The notes: generated by a model not told the origin, from the letters alone. A stretch of DNA of 64,000 nt from Actinomycetota bacterium (GCA_026392355.1 JAPLCF010000030.1:62001-126000), one strand, 5' to 3'. Positions 50,845-61,199 are shown, numbered from the stretch's first letter. Made by a program: numbers and translations.

Positions 50845-52743
50845 GTGGCCATCGGTGTCGATCTCATTCGCGAGCGCGCTCGCATGCTCCCCGACGAGCC
50901 GGGCGTGTACGTCTATCGCGATGAAGCAGGGGAGGTCTTGTACATCGGTAAGGCCAAGTCGCTGCGTAAACGCGTTGGCTCGTACGCCCGCCCCGACCGT
51001 GGCCTCGAACGCAAGACCGCAGAACTGGTCCTGCGCGTGGCCGAGATCGATGTGACGATCACCGGCACAGAGACCGAAGCGCTCCTGCTCGAGCAGACAC
51101 TCGTGAAGCAGCATCGTCCACCGTTTAACGTCCGACTGCGGGACGACAAGTCGTATCCCATGATCGCGGTGACGACGGGCGAACCCTTCCCACGCGTCCT
51201 GTTTACACGGCGCGGCGATCGCCGCAACGCGCGCCTGTTTGGCCCGTACCCGAGCGCCAGCCGTGTTCGCGAGACCCTCGACGTCCTCAATCGCGTGTTT
51301 CCATACCGGCCGTGTGAGGGACCAAAACCCGGCCGTCACTCGGGGTCCCCGTGTCTCGACTTCCACATCGGGCGCTGCCTCGCACCCTGCGTGGGTCGTG
51401 TCAGCGAAGAGGACTACGGCGCCATGATCGACGACGTGATTCGTTTCCTCGAAGGTGACACGCGCACGATTCAGCGGCAATTGCAGGAGGAGATGACGTC
51501 CGCCGCGGCGGATCAGCGCTACGAGGACGCGGCCCGCGCCCGTAACCGTCTCAACGCCGTGCGGATGCTCGACGAGCGCCAGCTGGTTGACCGCGCCGAT
51601 TCCGGCGATGCCGATGTGCTCGGCGTGGCGATGAGCGAGGACGTCGCGGTCGTCCACATCTGGCCACAGCGCGGTGGCCGCCTGGCGGAGCGCGTGGAGT
51701 TCATCTTCGACAACACCCGTGCCGCGACCCTCGACGAGGTAGTTCAGGCCGCCTTCGACGAACGGTACGGCGCCGGTGCGGCAATTCCGCCGCTGGTGCT
51801 TGTGCCGCCGGACCTCGAGCGGCAGGCCGAATTGCAGGCGCTGCTGACCGACCGCCGCGGCGCAGCCGTCGAACTGCGCGCTCCGGAGCGCGGCGAGTGG
51901 CGCCGACTCCGCGAGTTGGCGCAGCGCAACGCGCAGCTCGCTCTCGACGGCGTGCGGCTGCAGGATGAGCGCTCGCGCACGCGCGGCGCGGACGCGCTCG
52001 AGGAGCTGCGCGACGCACTTGGCCTCGAGTCGCTACCCCAGCGGATCGAGTGCTACGACATCTCAACGTTGGGCGGCACGCATCAGTATGCGTCGATGGT
52101 CGTCTTCCAAGACGGCGTGCCGCGCAACGATCTGTACCGCTCATTTGGCATTCGCCACGGCGCCCTCGACGACTTCAAGTCGATGGCCGAGGCCATTTCC
52201 CGTCGCTTTACGCGACTGAGCGATGGCGATGAGGATCCCTCATTCTCCGCCATGCCTGACCTCGTCGTGATCGACGGCGGCAAAGGGCAGCTCAATGCTG
52301 CGACCACGGCGATGCGTGGCGTCGCAGCTCCGCGCGTCGCGGTGATTGGACTGGCCAAGCGCGAGGAAGAGGTCTTCGTACCTGGCGAGTCTGCGCCCGT
52401 GATGCTCGATGGAGATTCGCCGGCGCTGCTCCTGCTGCGCCAGATCCGCGACGAGGCGCACCGCTTCGCCGTGCGTCAGAACCGGCGCGGCCGGGGCAAC
52501 GCGGCCACCCAGTCGGTTCTGGAGACGATTCCCGGTGTCGGTCCGACGCGCCGCAAGGCATTGCTCGCGCATTTCGGAACTATCGACGCCGTGATGGCCG
52601 CGACGCCCGAGGAGCTCGAAGGCGTGCCGGGACTGCCTGCCGCGACGGCCCGTCAGATTCATACGTCGTTGCACCGGATCGGTGGGCGCGCGCCGGGGGC
52701 CAGCCAAGGCGGACGTCGACCGCTTCCCGAGGGGGATGCGTGA
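50845..52743 (+). CDS. uvrC: Excinuclease ABC subunit C
   Basis: 632 residues. GIY-YIG nuclease at the N-terminus (EPGVYVYRDEAGEVLYIGKA), a Cys cluster for Fe-S (PCEGPKPGRHSGSPCLDFHI, then GRCLAPCVG), UVR domain (~200-235), the RNase H-like 5' nuclease domain (CYDISTLGGTHQYASMVVF, DLVVIDGGKGQL) and C-terminal helix-hairpin-helix (IPGVGPTRRKALLAHFG). Makes both incisions in nucleotide excision repair. GTG 50845 is 6 nt after TACGAT. Overlaps the alkyltransferase-like gene by GTGA. Confidence 0.96.
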   Translation: MAIGVDLIRERARMLPDEPGVYVYRDEAGEVLYIGKAKSLRKRVGSYARPDRGLERKTAELVLRVAEIDVTITGTETEALLLEQTLVKQHRPPFNVRLRDDKSYPMIAVTTGEPFPRVLFTRRGDRRNARLFGPYPSASRVRETLDVLNRVFPYRPCEGPKPGRHSGSPCLDFHIGRCLAPCVGRVSEEDYGAMIDDVIRFLEGDTRTIQRQLQEEMTSAAADQRYEDAARARNRLNAVRMLDERQLVDRADSGDADVLGVAMSEDVAVVHIWPQRGGRLAERVEFIFDNTRAATLDEVVQAAFDERYGAGAAIPPLVLVPPDLERQAELQALLTDRRGAAVELRAPERGEWRRLRELAQRNAQLALDGVRLQDERSRTRGADALEELRDALGLESLPQRIECYDISTLGGTHQYASMVVFQDGVPRNDLYRSFGIRHGALDDFKSMAEAISRRFTRLSDGDEDPSFSAMPDLVVIDGGKGQLNAATTAMRGVAAPRVAVIGLAKREEEVFVPGESAPVMLDGDSPALLLLRQIRDEAHRFAVRQNRRGRGNAATQSVLETIPGVGPTRRKALLAHFGTIDAVMAATPEELEGVPGLPAATARQIHTSLHRIGGRAPGASQGGRRPLPEGDA

Positions 52744-53231
52744 TCGCGTATCGCTTCGAGGTCGCGGGGTGGGGAGCCGGGCTTCTGCACTACGACGGCG
52801 ACTGCCTGATCGATCTCGAAGAGCCAGCGCCGCGAGCGCGCACCGGCACGCCCAGTGCTCGCCCGCCCGGAGCGCCAGCGCTCGCCAAGCGGGTCGCAGC
52901 CTATCTGTCGGGACGCGCCATCAACTTTGCCGATGTCGATTGTCGGGCGGCGTATGCGCGGTTTGGACTGACCGAGCTTGAGGTACGCATGATCGAGGCA
53001 GTGCGCACGATCCCGTATGGCCAGACAGCCTCCTACCGAGAGATTGCAGAGCTGGCCGGGCACCCGCGGGCGCCACGTTCTGCCGGTGCTACGTGCGCCC
53101 GTGGCCCACTCAGCATCGTCGTCCCGTACCATCGCGTCATCAGAAGCGACGGCAGCATCGGCATGTACGGCGAACTCGGCGAAGAGCGCAAACGGCGTCT
53201 CCTCGCGTTGGAGGGTTCCCATGCGCGGTGA
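52740..53231 (+). CDS. Alkyltransferase-like protein (AGT/Ogt fold, active-site Cys replaced by Tyr)
   Basis: 163 residues with the full two-part Ogt/AGT architecture: N-terminal ribonuclease H-like part (1-~75) and DNA-binding part (TELEVRMIEAVRTIPYGQTA, YREIAELAGHPRAPRSAG). The active-site loop reads IVVPYHRVIRSDGS, where O6-alkylguanine transferases have PCHRV, so the methyl-acceptor Cys is Tyr (codon TAC). The Asn hinge before it (NP) is also lost (RGP). It should therefore flag alkylated bases rather than repair them, as ATL proteins do for nucleotide excision repair; it is translationally coupled to uvrC (GTGA). It also overlaps yvcK by 11 nt. Confidence 0.85.
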   Translation: MIAYRFEVAGWGAGLLHYDGDCLIDLEEPAPRARTGTPSARPPGAPALAKRVAAYLSGRAINFADVDCRAAYARFGLTELEVRMIEAVRTIPYGQTASYREIAELAGHPRAPRSAGATCARGPLSIVVPYHRVIRSDGSIGMYGELGEERKRRLLALEGSHAR

Positions 53232-54156
53232 GCCCCGGATCGTCTGTCTCGGTGGCGGCACCGGACTGTCGACGGTGTTGCGGGGGCTCAAGCTCGCCGG
53301 CAATCACCCGACGGCGATCGTCACGCTGACCGACGACGGCGGCTCGTCCGGCCGTCTCCGCCGCGATCTCGGCATGCCGCCGCCGGGCGACGTCCGCAAC
53401 TGCCTGGTCGCGTTGGCTGACGACGAGTCCGTGCTGGCCGAGGTGTTTCAGCACCGTTTTGACCGAGGCGACCTTGAGGGGCACTCGCTTGGGAATCTCG
53501 TGCTCGCTGCGCTCACCGAGGTCGCCGGCTCGTTCGACGCTGCCGTGGCCATGTCTTCGCATGTGCTCGCCATTTCGGGCAGCGTCTTGCCGGCCACGCG
53601 GGAGAAGGCGGTACTGGTCGCCGAGATGGAAGATGGCCGTGTCGTCGCGGGGGAGACCGCGGTCGCCTCCGAGCGGCGCGCCGTGCGCCGGCTACGCCTT
53701 CAACCCGAGACACCACAGCCGCATCCCGAAGCCGTTGAGGCGCTCCGCACGGCAGACCTGATCGTGCTCGGCCCCGGGTCGCTCTTCACCTCCACGATCC
53801 CGCCACTCTTGGTTCCGGGTCTCGCGGAGGCGGTTCGCTCGTCGGGTGCGCGTCGTGTGTACGTCGCGAACTTGCTCCAGGAACCACACGAGACGATTGG
53901 CTACGACGCGGCGACGCATATCGAGCGCCTGGAGCAGCACCTCGGCACCGGCATCGTCGACACCGTGATCGTGCCGACCACGCGACGCGTGCCCGCGCCG
54001 GGCCTCATCCCCGTCGACTTCGACCGCGAGGCACTGCTGCACACCGATCTGGAGGTCGTGGTCGCGCGCATCACCGATGGGCACCACCACGACCCGTTGC
54101 GCCTGGGGCGCGCGCTCGTGGCACAGGCGCGCCGGCCTCGACCCGCGGCGCGTTGA
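53221..54156 (+). CDS. yvcK: YvcK/gluconeogenesis factor (CofD-like)
   Basis: 311 residues. IVCLGGGTGLSTVLRGLK binding loop, TLTDDGGSSGRLRRDLGM, PPPGDVRNCLVAL and FVLGPGSLFT-type segment (IVLGPGSLFTSTIPPLLVPG). Binds UDP-sugars and links carbon status to cell-wall synthesis. ATG 53221 lies inside the end of the upstream gene; TTGA overlap with whiA. uvrC-yvcK-whiA is a conserved actinobacterial/firmicute order. Confidence 0.92.
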   Translation: MRGEPRIVCLGGGTGLSTVLRGLKLAGNHPTAIVTLTDDGGSSGRLRRDLGMPPPGDVRNCLVALADDESVLAEVFQHRFDRGDLEGHSLGNLVLAALTEVAGSFDAAVAMSSHVLAISGSVLPATREKAVLVAEMEDGRVVAGETAVASERRAVRRLRLQPETPQPHPEAVEALRTADLIVLGPGSLFTSTIPPLLVPGLAEAVRSSGARRVYVANLLQEPHETIGYDAATHIERLEQHLGTGIVDTVIVPTTRRVPAPGLIPVDFDREALLHTDLEVVVARITDGHHHDPLRLGRALVAQARRPRPAAR

Positions 54157-55103
54157 CGTTTTCGAGCAACGTCCGCGAGGAGATCGCGCACGCGCCGCTC
54201 AAGGCATCCTGCTGCCGGATCGCCTACCTCGCTGCCGTGCTGCGGGGCGCAGGGTCACTCCACCTGACGGGTGGCGGCCACGCACACGCCGAGATCGACG
54301 TGGGCTCGCACGCCGTCGGGCGTCAGATCCTGACTGCGCTGCGCGAGGAGAACGTGATGTGTGGTCTGAGCGCCTATACCCCCGAGCGCCTCGGGCTGCA
54401 CCAGCGCCTGCAGATGGTGCTCGCGGAAGACGACGCCAGCACGCGTCTGCTCCGGCGGACTGGCGTGATCGACGATGAGGGGCGACCGCGGCTGACCGTC
54501 GCGCCATCGCTGATCGCGCGAGAGTGCTGCCAAATCGCCGTGCTGCGCGGGGCGTTCGCCGCCGCCGGCAGCGTCTCGCCACCGGGCAAGCCAGCGCATC
54601 TCGAAATCCGCACCCACGGCGCCGATTTCGCTGCCCTACTGGCCACGGCCTGCGATCGACTCGGCATTCCCGTCCAGATGCGTCAGCGCGAACGCTGGGC
54701 CGAGGTAATGAGTCGCCGACGAGAATCGGTGCAAGATCTCCTCACGGTGCTCGGAGCGGAGGGAGCAGCGCTCGACGTCGCCGAGGATGAGGTCGTTCGC
54801 AGCGCCCGCGGCGACGCCAATCGACGTGCCAACTTCGACAACGCGAACCTGACGCGCCAAGTGCAGGCTGCGCGCCAGCAGACCGCCGCCATCGCGGTAC
54901 TGATCGAGAGCGGTGACCTTGCGGGCATGACACCCGCTCTGCGTGCGGCAGCACAACTGCGCATCGACAACCCGGAGATGACGCTCTCCGAACTCGCGGA
55001 GGCCAGCGGCGTGTCGCGCCCAACCTTGGCTGGACGCCTCCGACGGCTCATCGAGCTGGCCGAGGCGGCGGACGAAATGGGCGCGGACCGCCGCCTTCGC
55101 CCC

Positions 55104-55106
<3 letters not shown>
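54153..55106 (+). CDS. whiA: WhiA-type DNA-binding regulator
   Basis: 317 residues. N-terminal degenerate LAGLIDADG homing-endonuclease fold (~1-205; CRIAYLAAVLRGAGSLHL, LIARECCQIAVLRGAFAAAG) followed by the DUF199 helix-turn-helix (~235-300; NLTRQVQAARQQTAAIAVL, LSELAEASGVSRPTLAGRLR). In streptomycetes it controls sporulation genes, elsewhere cell division. TTG start at 54153 overlapping the yvcK stop. Confidence 0.93.
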
Positions 55107-56174
<1,068 letters not shown>

Positions 56175-56176
56175 GT

Positions 56177-57370
56177 ATGGCGCGGAGGGGACTCGCGCAG
56201 ATTGGTGACGTCCAGGGTCGACGCGTACTGGTACGCGTCGACCTGAACGTGCCGATCGACGAGCACGGCGTTGTGGGCGACGACACCCGTATTCGCGCGG
56301 CGTTGCCCACGATCCAGCAGTTGCGCGCAGGCGGCGCGCGCGTGATTCTGATGAGCCACCTCGGCCGTCCGAAGGGCGAACGGAACCCGAAGTACAGTCT
56401 CGCGCCTGTCTCGAGTCGACTGTCCGAGCTGCTCGGCGCCCCGGTTGCCTTCGCCGACGACTGTGTCGGAGCCACCGCAGCCGCTGCGGTGGCCGAGCTG
56501 GCAGACGGCGATGTCCTGCTGCTCGAGAACCTTCGGTATCACGCAGCCGAGGAGGCCAACGATGCGGCCTTCGCCGCGCAGCTCGCCGAGCTTGCTGACC
56601 TGTACGTGAACGATGCCTTCGGGGCGGCGCACCGCGCGCACGCTTCCACCGAGGGCGTCGCGCAGCTGCTGCCCGCACATGCCGGCTTGCTGATGGATCG
56701 CGAGGTGTCGGTGCTGACGTCGCTGCTGGAGGCGCCGGCGCATCCGTTTGTGGCGATCGTTGGCGGCGTCAAGGTCGCCGACAAGATCGCGGTGCTCGAG
56801 AAGCTGGTCGAAGTGGCGGACACCGTCCTGATCGGCGGGGCGATGGCCTTCACGTTCGTTGTCGCCGAGGGTGGCCAGGTCGGGTCCTCCCTTCATGAAG
56901 ATGCTGAGGGCCAGGCGATCGCACTGCGCGCCAAGGCGAAGGCCGCCGAGACCGGCTGCGAACTGTTGCTACCGAGCGACGTGATCGCGGCCGACGCCTT
57001 CAGCGCAGATGCCGCCACGCAGATCACGCCCGCGGATGAGATTCCCGCAGGCTGGATGGGTCTCGACGTCGGCCCCGAGACCGTTGCGCTCTACGCAGAC
57101 CGTATCCGTAGCGCCAAGACCGTGCTCTGGAATGGGCCCATGGGCGCATTCGAGATGGCCCCGTTCGCCGAAGGCACGCGCGCTGTTGCGCAGGCTGTCG
57201 CTGAGTGTGCGGGCACGACCGTCGTTGGCGGTGGCGATAGCGTCGCCGCGATCACCCAGTTCGGTTTCGCCGATCGGGTAACCCACGTTTCGACCGGTGG
57301 AGGCGCCAGCCTCGAGCTGCTCGAGGGGCGTGTGCTGCCCGGCGTTGCCGCCATCCCGGAGGTGCAGTGA
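56177..57370 (+). CDS. pgk: Phosphoglycerate kinase
   Basis: 397 residues. RVDLNVPID at the N-terminus, LMSHLGRPKGE, ADDCVG, NDAFGAAHRAHAS and nucleotide-binding GGVKVADKIAVLEKL, with WNGPMGAFE and GGGDSVAAI. Makes ATP from 1,3-bisphosphoglycerate. Two nt after gap; stop and tpiA start overlap (TGATG). Confidence 0.97.
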   Translation: MARRGLAQIGDVQGRRVLVRVDLNVPIDEHGVVGDDTRIRAALPTIQQLRAGGARVILMSHLGRPKGERNPKYSLAPVSSRLSELLGAPVAFADDCVGATAAAAVAELADGDVLLLENLRYHAAEEANDAAFAAQLAELADLYVNDAFGAAHRAHASTEGVAQLLPAHAGLLMDREVSVLTSLLEAPAHPFVAIVGGVKVADKIAVLEKLVEVADTVLIGGAMAFTFVVAEGGQVGSSLHEDAEGQAIALRAKAKAAETGCELLLPSDVIAADAFSADAATQITPADEIPAGWMGLDVGPETVALYADRIRSAKTVLWNGPMGAFEMAPFAEGTRAVAQAVAECAGTTVVGGGDSVAAITQFGFADRVTHVSTGGGASLELLEGRVLPGVAAIPEVQ

Positions 57371-58128
57371 TGTCCCGTCGTCCGCTCGTCGCAGGCAACT
57401 GGAAGATGTTCAAGACCCGCGGTGAGGCACTGGCCTTTGCCGATGGCCTCAAGCAGGGACTCGGCACGAGCGGCGATGTCGAGATCGCGATCTGCCCGCC
57501 CTTCACCTCGCTTGACGTTCTCGCCAGCGCATTTGCGGGCAGCGGCGTCGGCGTGTTCGGCCAGAACGGCCACGAGGATGCGAACGGTGCGCACACCGGC
57601 GAGATCTCGATGGAGATGCTCGTCGATGCCGGCGCGAGCGGAGTCCTGCTGGGGCACTCGGAGCGTCGCGCCGACAACAACGAGACCGATCAGGCGCTCG
57701 CCCGCAAGGTGCCCGCCGCACTGGCCGCGGGGCTCACTCCCGTGCTTTGCATCGGTGAGTCCGAGTTCGAGCGCGACTCAGGGACGACCAAGGCCGTGCT
57801 CGATCGCCAGGTCCTCGAGGGTCTCTCTGGCGTTGCGATCGGCGACTTCGCCAAGGTTGTCGTCGCCTACGAGCCGATCTGGGCGATTGGTACCGGCAAG
57901 TCGGCCACGCCCGAGATCGCACAGGAGGCACATCGCTGGATCCGCGATCAGCTGCGTGAGATCTGCCAGGACGCCGCCGATCAGATTCGCATCCTCTACG
58001 GCGGTTCTGTCAAGCCGGAGAACGCCGCCGAGCTGCTGTCGCAGCCCGATATCGATGGCGCGCTGGTCGGTGGTGCAGCCCTCGAGCCCGACAGCCTGCT
58101 GGCCATCGCGGCCGCTGCAACCTCGTGA
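57370..58128 (+). CDS. tpiA: Triosephosphate isomerase
   Basis: 252 residues. Substrate Lys in AGNWKMFKT, catalytic His in LLGHSERR, catalytic Glu in AYEPIWAIGTGK, phosphate loop LYGGSVKPENAA. ATG 57370 is preferred over the adjacent GTG 57367. Overlaps gpmI by GTGA. secG, which follows tpiA in many actinobacteria, is absent here. Confidence 0.97.
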   Translation: MSRRPLVAGNWKMFKTRGEALAFADGLKQGLGTSGDVEIAICPPFTSLDVLASAFAGSGVGVFGQNGHEDANGAHTGEISMEMLVDAGASGVLLGHSERRADNNETDQALARKVPAALAAGLTPVLCIGESEFERDSGTTKAVLDRQVLEGLSGVAIGDFAKVVVAYEPIWAIGTGKSATPEIAQEAHRWIRDQLREICQDAADQIRILYGGSVKPENAAELLSQPDIDGALVGGAALEPDSLLAIAAAATS

Positions 58129-59633
58129 CGCAACCGGTCGTCCTGCTAATTCTGGACGGCTGGGGCCTGGCACCGCCAGGGCCTGGAAACGCCGTTGAGC
58201 TCGCGGATACGCCCGTCTTTGATGCCCTGTGGGCGAACAACCCCCATGGCCAGCTGGTCGCATCTGGGCGTGACGTCGGTCTGCCGACGGGCCAGATGGG
58301 TAATTCCGAGGTGGGGCACCTCGCGATTGGCGCGGGCCGTATCGTGGCGCAGGATCTCGTGCGCATCAGCGATGCCGCAGACGGCGATTTCGCGTCGACT
58401 CCCGCCCTGATCGCGGCCTGCGAGCGCACCCGTGAGGGCTCCGGCACGCTGCACATCGTCGGGCTCGTCTCTGACGGCGGCGTGCATAGCCATGTCGATC
58501 ATCTACGTGGGCTCGTGCGGCTGGCCACGGCGCAGCGCGTTCCGCACGTTGCGGTCCATGCGTTGACGGACGGCCGCGATGTCTCGCCCGAGCAAGCCCG
58601 CACTCTGCTGCCGGCGCTCGCCCACGAGTGGGAGGGAGGCCCCGCCCGCATCGTTGATGTGTGCGGTCGGATTCATGCGATGGATCGCGACTCGCGTTGG
58701 GAGCGCGTGGAGCGAGCGTGGCGCCTGTTCGTCGAAGGCGTCGGTGCACAGGCGCCCGACGTGGCGACGGCGGTCGAGGCCTCACATGCGGCGGGCGTCA
58801 CCGACGAGTTCATCGAACCCGTTGTGATCGGCGATGGAAGTGGTCGGATCGAAGCGGGCGACGAGCTCATCTTCCTGAACTTCCGTCCGGATCGCGCGCG
58901 AGAGATCTGCCAGGCCTTGGCCGATCCGACGTTTGACCACTTCGACCGCGGCGCCCATGGCGTCGCCTCGTTAACGGCAATGACCGCGTATTGGGATGGG
59001 CAGCCCGGAGCGATCGCGTTTCCGGAGGATCGTCCCGGCAACGTGCTCGCCGACGCGCTCGAACGCGCCGGCATCGCTCAACTGCACGTCGCCGAGACAG
59101 AAAAGTATCCGCACGTCACCTACTTCTTCAATGGTGGCCGCGAGGCCGAGCACACGGGAGAGGCACGGGTGCTGATTCCGTCGCCGCGCGACGTGGAGAC
59201 GTACGACAAGCGGCCCGCGATGAGTGCGGCTGGCGTCGCCGAGGCGGCGATCGACGGTATCCGTAGCGGCGACTACGGATTCGTCATCGTGAACTTCGCC
59301 AATCCCGACATGGTCGGCCATACCGGCGACATCCCTGCCGTCGTACGGGCCGTCGAAGAGGTCGATCGCCGACTCGGTGACGTCATCACGGCAGTGCGCG
59401 ATGTCGATGGCGTCGCGCTGGTGACCGCAGACCACGGGAACGCCGAGCAGATGCTGGAGACGTCTGGCGCGCCGCACACGGCGCACACGACCAATCCCGT
59501 GCCGCTGATCCTCGTGGGGTCCGACCACGCGCTGCGCGAGCAGGGGCGTCTCGCCGATCTCGCACCTACGGTCTTGACGCTGCTCGACGTACCCGTCCCG
59601 GCAGAGATGTCCGGTGACGTCCTCGTCGGGTAG
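58125..59633 (+). CDS. gpmI: 2,3-bisphosphoglycerate-independent phosphoglycerate mutase
   Basis: 502 residues, alkaline-phosphatase superfamily. VVLLILDGWG with the first metal Asp, phosphoserine site GQMGNSEVGHLAIGAGR, TDGRDVSP, NFRPDRAREI, FANPDMVGHTGD and ADHGNAEQM metal ligands. Converts 3- to 2-phosphoglycerate using Mn. GTG start overlapping tpiA. Ends the glycolytic operon 2 nt from the convergent phosphatase stop. Confidence 0.96.
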   Translation: MTQPVVLLILDGWGLAPPGPGNAVELADTPVFDALWANNPHGQLVASGRDVGLPTGQMGNSEVGHLAIGAGRIVAQDLVRISDAADGDFASTPALIAACERTREGSGTLHIVGLVSDGGVHSHVDHLRGLVRLATAQRVPHVAVHALTDGRDVSPEQARTLLPALAHEWEGGPARIVDVCGRIHAMDRDSRWERVERAWRLFVEGVGAQAPDVATAVEASHAAGVTDEFIEPVVIGDGSGRIEAGDELIFLNFRPDRAREICQALADPTFDHFDRGAHGVASLTAMTAYWDGQPGAIAFPEDRPGNVLADALERAGIAQLHVAETEKYPHVTYFFNGGREAEHTGEARVLIPSPRDVETYDKRPAMSAAGVAEAAIDGIRSGDYGFVIVNFANPDMVGHTGDIPAVVRAVEEVDRRLGDVITAVRDVDGVALVTADHGNAEQMLETSGAPHTAHTTNPVPLILVGSDHALREQGRLADLAPTVLTLLDVPVPAEMSGDVLVG

Positions 59634-59635
59634 GT

Positions 59636-60376
59636 CTACATCCCGAACAGCAGGCGATCGCCGAACTGCGGCGGCAGGCCGGCGTCGAGAATCTCCTTCG
59701 CCGTCAGAGCGGCGTCGTACTCAACGCGCCGGAACTCCACCCGCACTGGCTCGCCGTCGTCAATGTCGAGCACGAGGTACGACGCCCGGCTATCGCCGTC
59801 GCGCGGTTGACCAACGGAGCCCGGGTTGGCCAGCAGTCGAACATCCTCTGCCAGGTGTTCCTCGCGGCCGGCAGGCGCATGCCCACCTGTCACGCGATCG
59901 CCGACGCTGCGCGCCGACATCGGTACGTGCGTGTGCCCAACCAGCACGACCTTTGCATCGGGTGCGTTCGATAGCGCGATGGCCGCGCCGGGGCCATCGA
60001 TCACGTACTCCCAGATCGGGTCGCGGGGCGAAGCGTGCGCAAGCTCAACGCGCTCCAGGGTTCGATGAGGCTCGAGGGTGTCGAGCCAGGCCTCCTGGTC
60101 GCGTCCGAGTACCTCACGCGTCCAGCGCGCCGCCCGCCCAGCATCACCGCCGAAACGTTCGACGTTGACCTTTCCGAGCACCGCCAGGTCATGGTTGCCG
60201 GCGAGCACGACGGTCGCCAGCTCGCGAACGCGATCGACACACTCGTTGGGGCGTGCACCGTAGCCGACGATGTCGCCAAGGCACCACAGCTCGTCGTAGC
60301 GATCGCCCTCGGCCTCCAGCACGGCCTCAAGGGCGTGCAGGTTGCCGTGCACATCGGAGATAACGAGGGCGCGCAT
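59636..60376 (-). CDS. Calcineurin-like metallophosphoesterase (YfcE-like)
   Basis: 246 residues. All metal motifs are present: SDVHGNLHAL, GDIVGYG, GNHDLAV, and GHTHVPM. Relatives hydrolyse phosphodiesters or diadenosine tetraphosphate; substrate here is unknown. ATG 60376; TATCCT on the minus strand lies 9 nt upstream. Divergent from the DUF3467 gene with 56 bp between starts. Confidence 0.9.
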   Translation of the reverse strand: MRALVISDVHGNLHALEAVLEAEGDRYDELWCLGDIVGYGARPNECVDRVRELATVVLAGNHDLAVLGKVNVERFGGDAGRAARWTREVLGRDQEAWLDTLEPHRTLERVELAHASPRDPIWEYVIDGPGAAIALSNAPDAKVVLVGHTHVPMSARSVGDRVTGGHAPAGREEHLAEDVRLLANPGSVGQPRDGDSRASYLVLDIDDGEPVRVEFRRVEYDAALTAKEILDAGLPPQFGDRLLFGM

Positions 60377-60385
60377 GCAGACAGC

Positions 60386-60391
60386 AGGATA
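60386..60391 (-). promoter_or_regulatory. -10 element of the metallophosphoesterase gene
   Basis: Minus-strand TATCCT, 9 nt before ATG 60376, leaving a leader of only about 2-3 nt. Confidence 0.45.
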
Positions 60392-60420
60392 GGCGACGCG
60401 GTCGCGACGCCTGCCGTGAC

Positions 60421-60426
60421 TAGACT
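60421..60426 (+). promoter_or_regulatory. Leaderless-type -10 element of DUF3467-rlmH
   Basis: TAGACT, 6 nt before ATG 60433. Confidence 0.5.
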
Positions 60427-60432
60427 GCGTGC

Positions 60433-60738
60433 ATGGAACCCGACGAACAGCCCGACCGCCAGCTGAACATCCACTTCACGCCGGAGGAGATGGCTGGGCA
60501 CTACGCCAATTTCGCCAACGTGTCGCACTCCGATTACGAGTTCACGATCACGTTTGCCCGTGTCGACCACGAATTCGATGGACCCGAGATCCCGGGCGTC
60601 GTCGTCAGTCGCATCAACCTCTCGCCGCAGTTTATGGGCGAGTTGCTGGACGCCATGCAGGACAACTGGGACAAGTTCACCGCCCGCGAGAGCATCCGCG
60701 ACCTGCCCGAGGTCGATTCGGATCATCCCGAGGCCTAG
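60433..60738 (+). CDS. DUF3467 protein
   Basis: 101 residues. LNIHFTPEEMAGHYANFANV, HSDYEFTITFARVD and RINLSPQFMGELLDAM match DUF3467, a small family of unknown function that folds as a beta-rich domain. ATG 60433 is 6 nt after TAGACT, implying a leaderless mRNA. It runs directly into rlmH. Confidence 0.85.
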   Translation: MEPDEQPDRQLNIHFTPEEMAGHYANFANVSHSDYEFTITFARVDHEFDGPEIPGVVVSRINLSPQFMGELLDAMQDNWDKFTARESIRDLPEVDSDHPEA

Positions 60739-61199
60739 TCTCGCTCCGGCTCGTCGTCGTCGGTAAGGCGCGAGGGCCCCTGGCCGATGCCGCAGCGGAC
60801 TATGAGGCGCGTGCGGCCAAGCTCGCGAAGTTCGACGTGGTGGAGGTCAAGGACGAACCGCTGGACCGGGGCACCTCGCTGGAAATCCGCCAGCGCGAGG
60901 CCGATCGCATCCTCGCTGCTGCCGATGGCTATCGCCTAATTGCGTTTGATCTCGGTGGTCGAGCACTTACGTCGGTAGAACTTGCGGCGCGTGTGATGGA
61001 CTGGGAAGAGCAGGCACCGCAGCGCACCGCGTTCGTCATCGGTGGGGCAGAGGGACTCGCGCCGTCGGTGCTTGAGCGGGCCGACGCATCGCTGTCGTTG
61101 GGACCATTCACGCTGCCGCATCAGTTAGCGCGCGTCGTCGCAGCGGAACAGCTCTATCGCGCGCTGACCATCAATCGCGGCTTGCCCTACCACCGCTAA
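60738..61199 (+). CDS. rlmH: 23S rRNA (pseudouridine1915-N3)-methyltransferase RlmH, non-canonical start
   Basis: 153 residues if it starts with the GTC at 60738; the family is ~155. Conserved SPOUT segments: GYRLIAFDLGGRAL, FVIGGAEGL, LSLGPFTLPHQLARVVAAEQ and the C-terminal LTINRGLPYHR. Methylates pseudouridine 1915 of 23S rRNA. There is no ATG, GTG or TTG between 60429 and the conserved core in this frame. GTC 60738 has GAGG 4 nt upstream and lies where a GTG is expected, overlapping the DUF3467 stop. Either a rare start codon or a point change. Confidence 0.85.
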   Translation, partial: VSLRLVVVGKARGPLADAAADYEARAAKLAKFDVVEVKDEPLDRGTSLEIRQREADRILAAADGYRLIAFDLGGRALTSVELAARVMDWEEQAPQRTAFVIGGAEGLAPSVLERADASLSLGPFTLPHQLARVVAAEQLYRALTINRGLPYHR

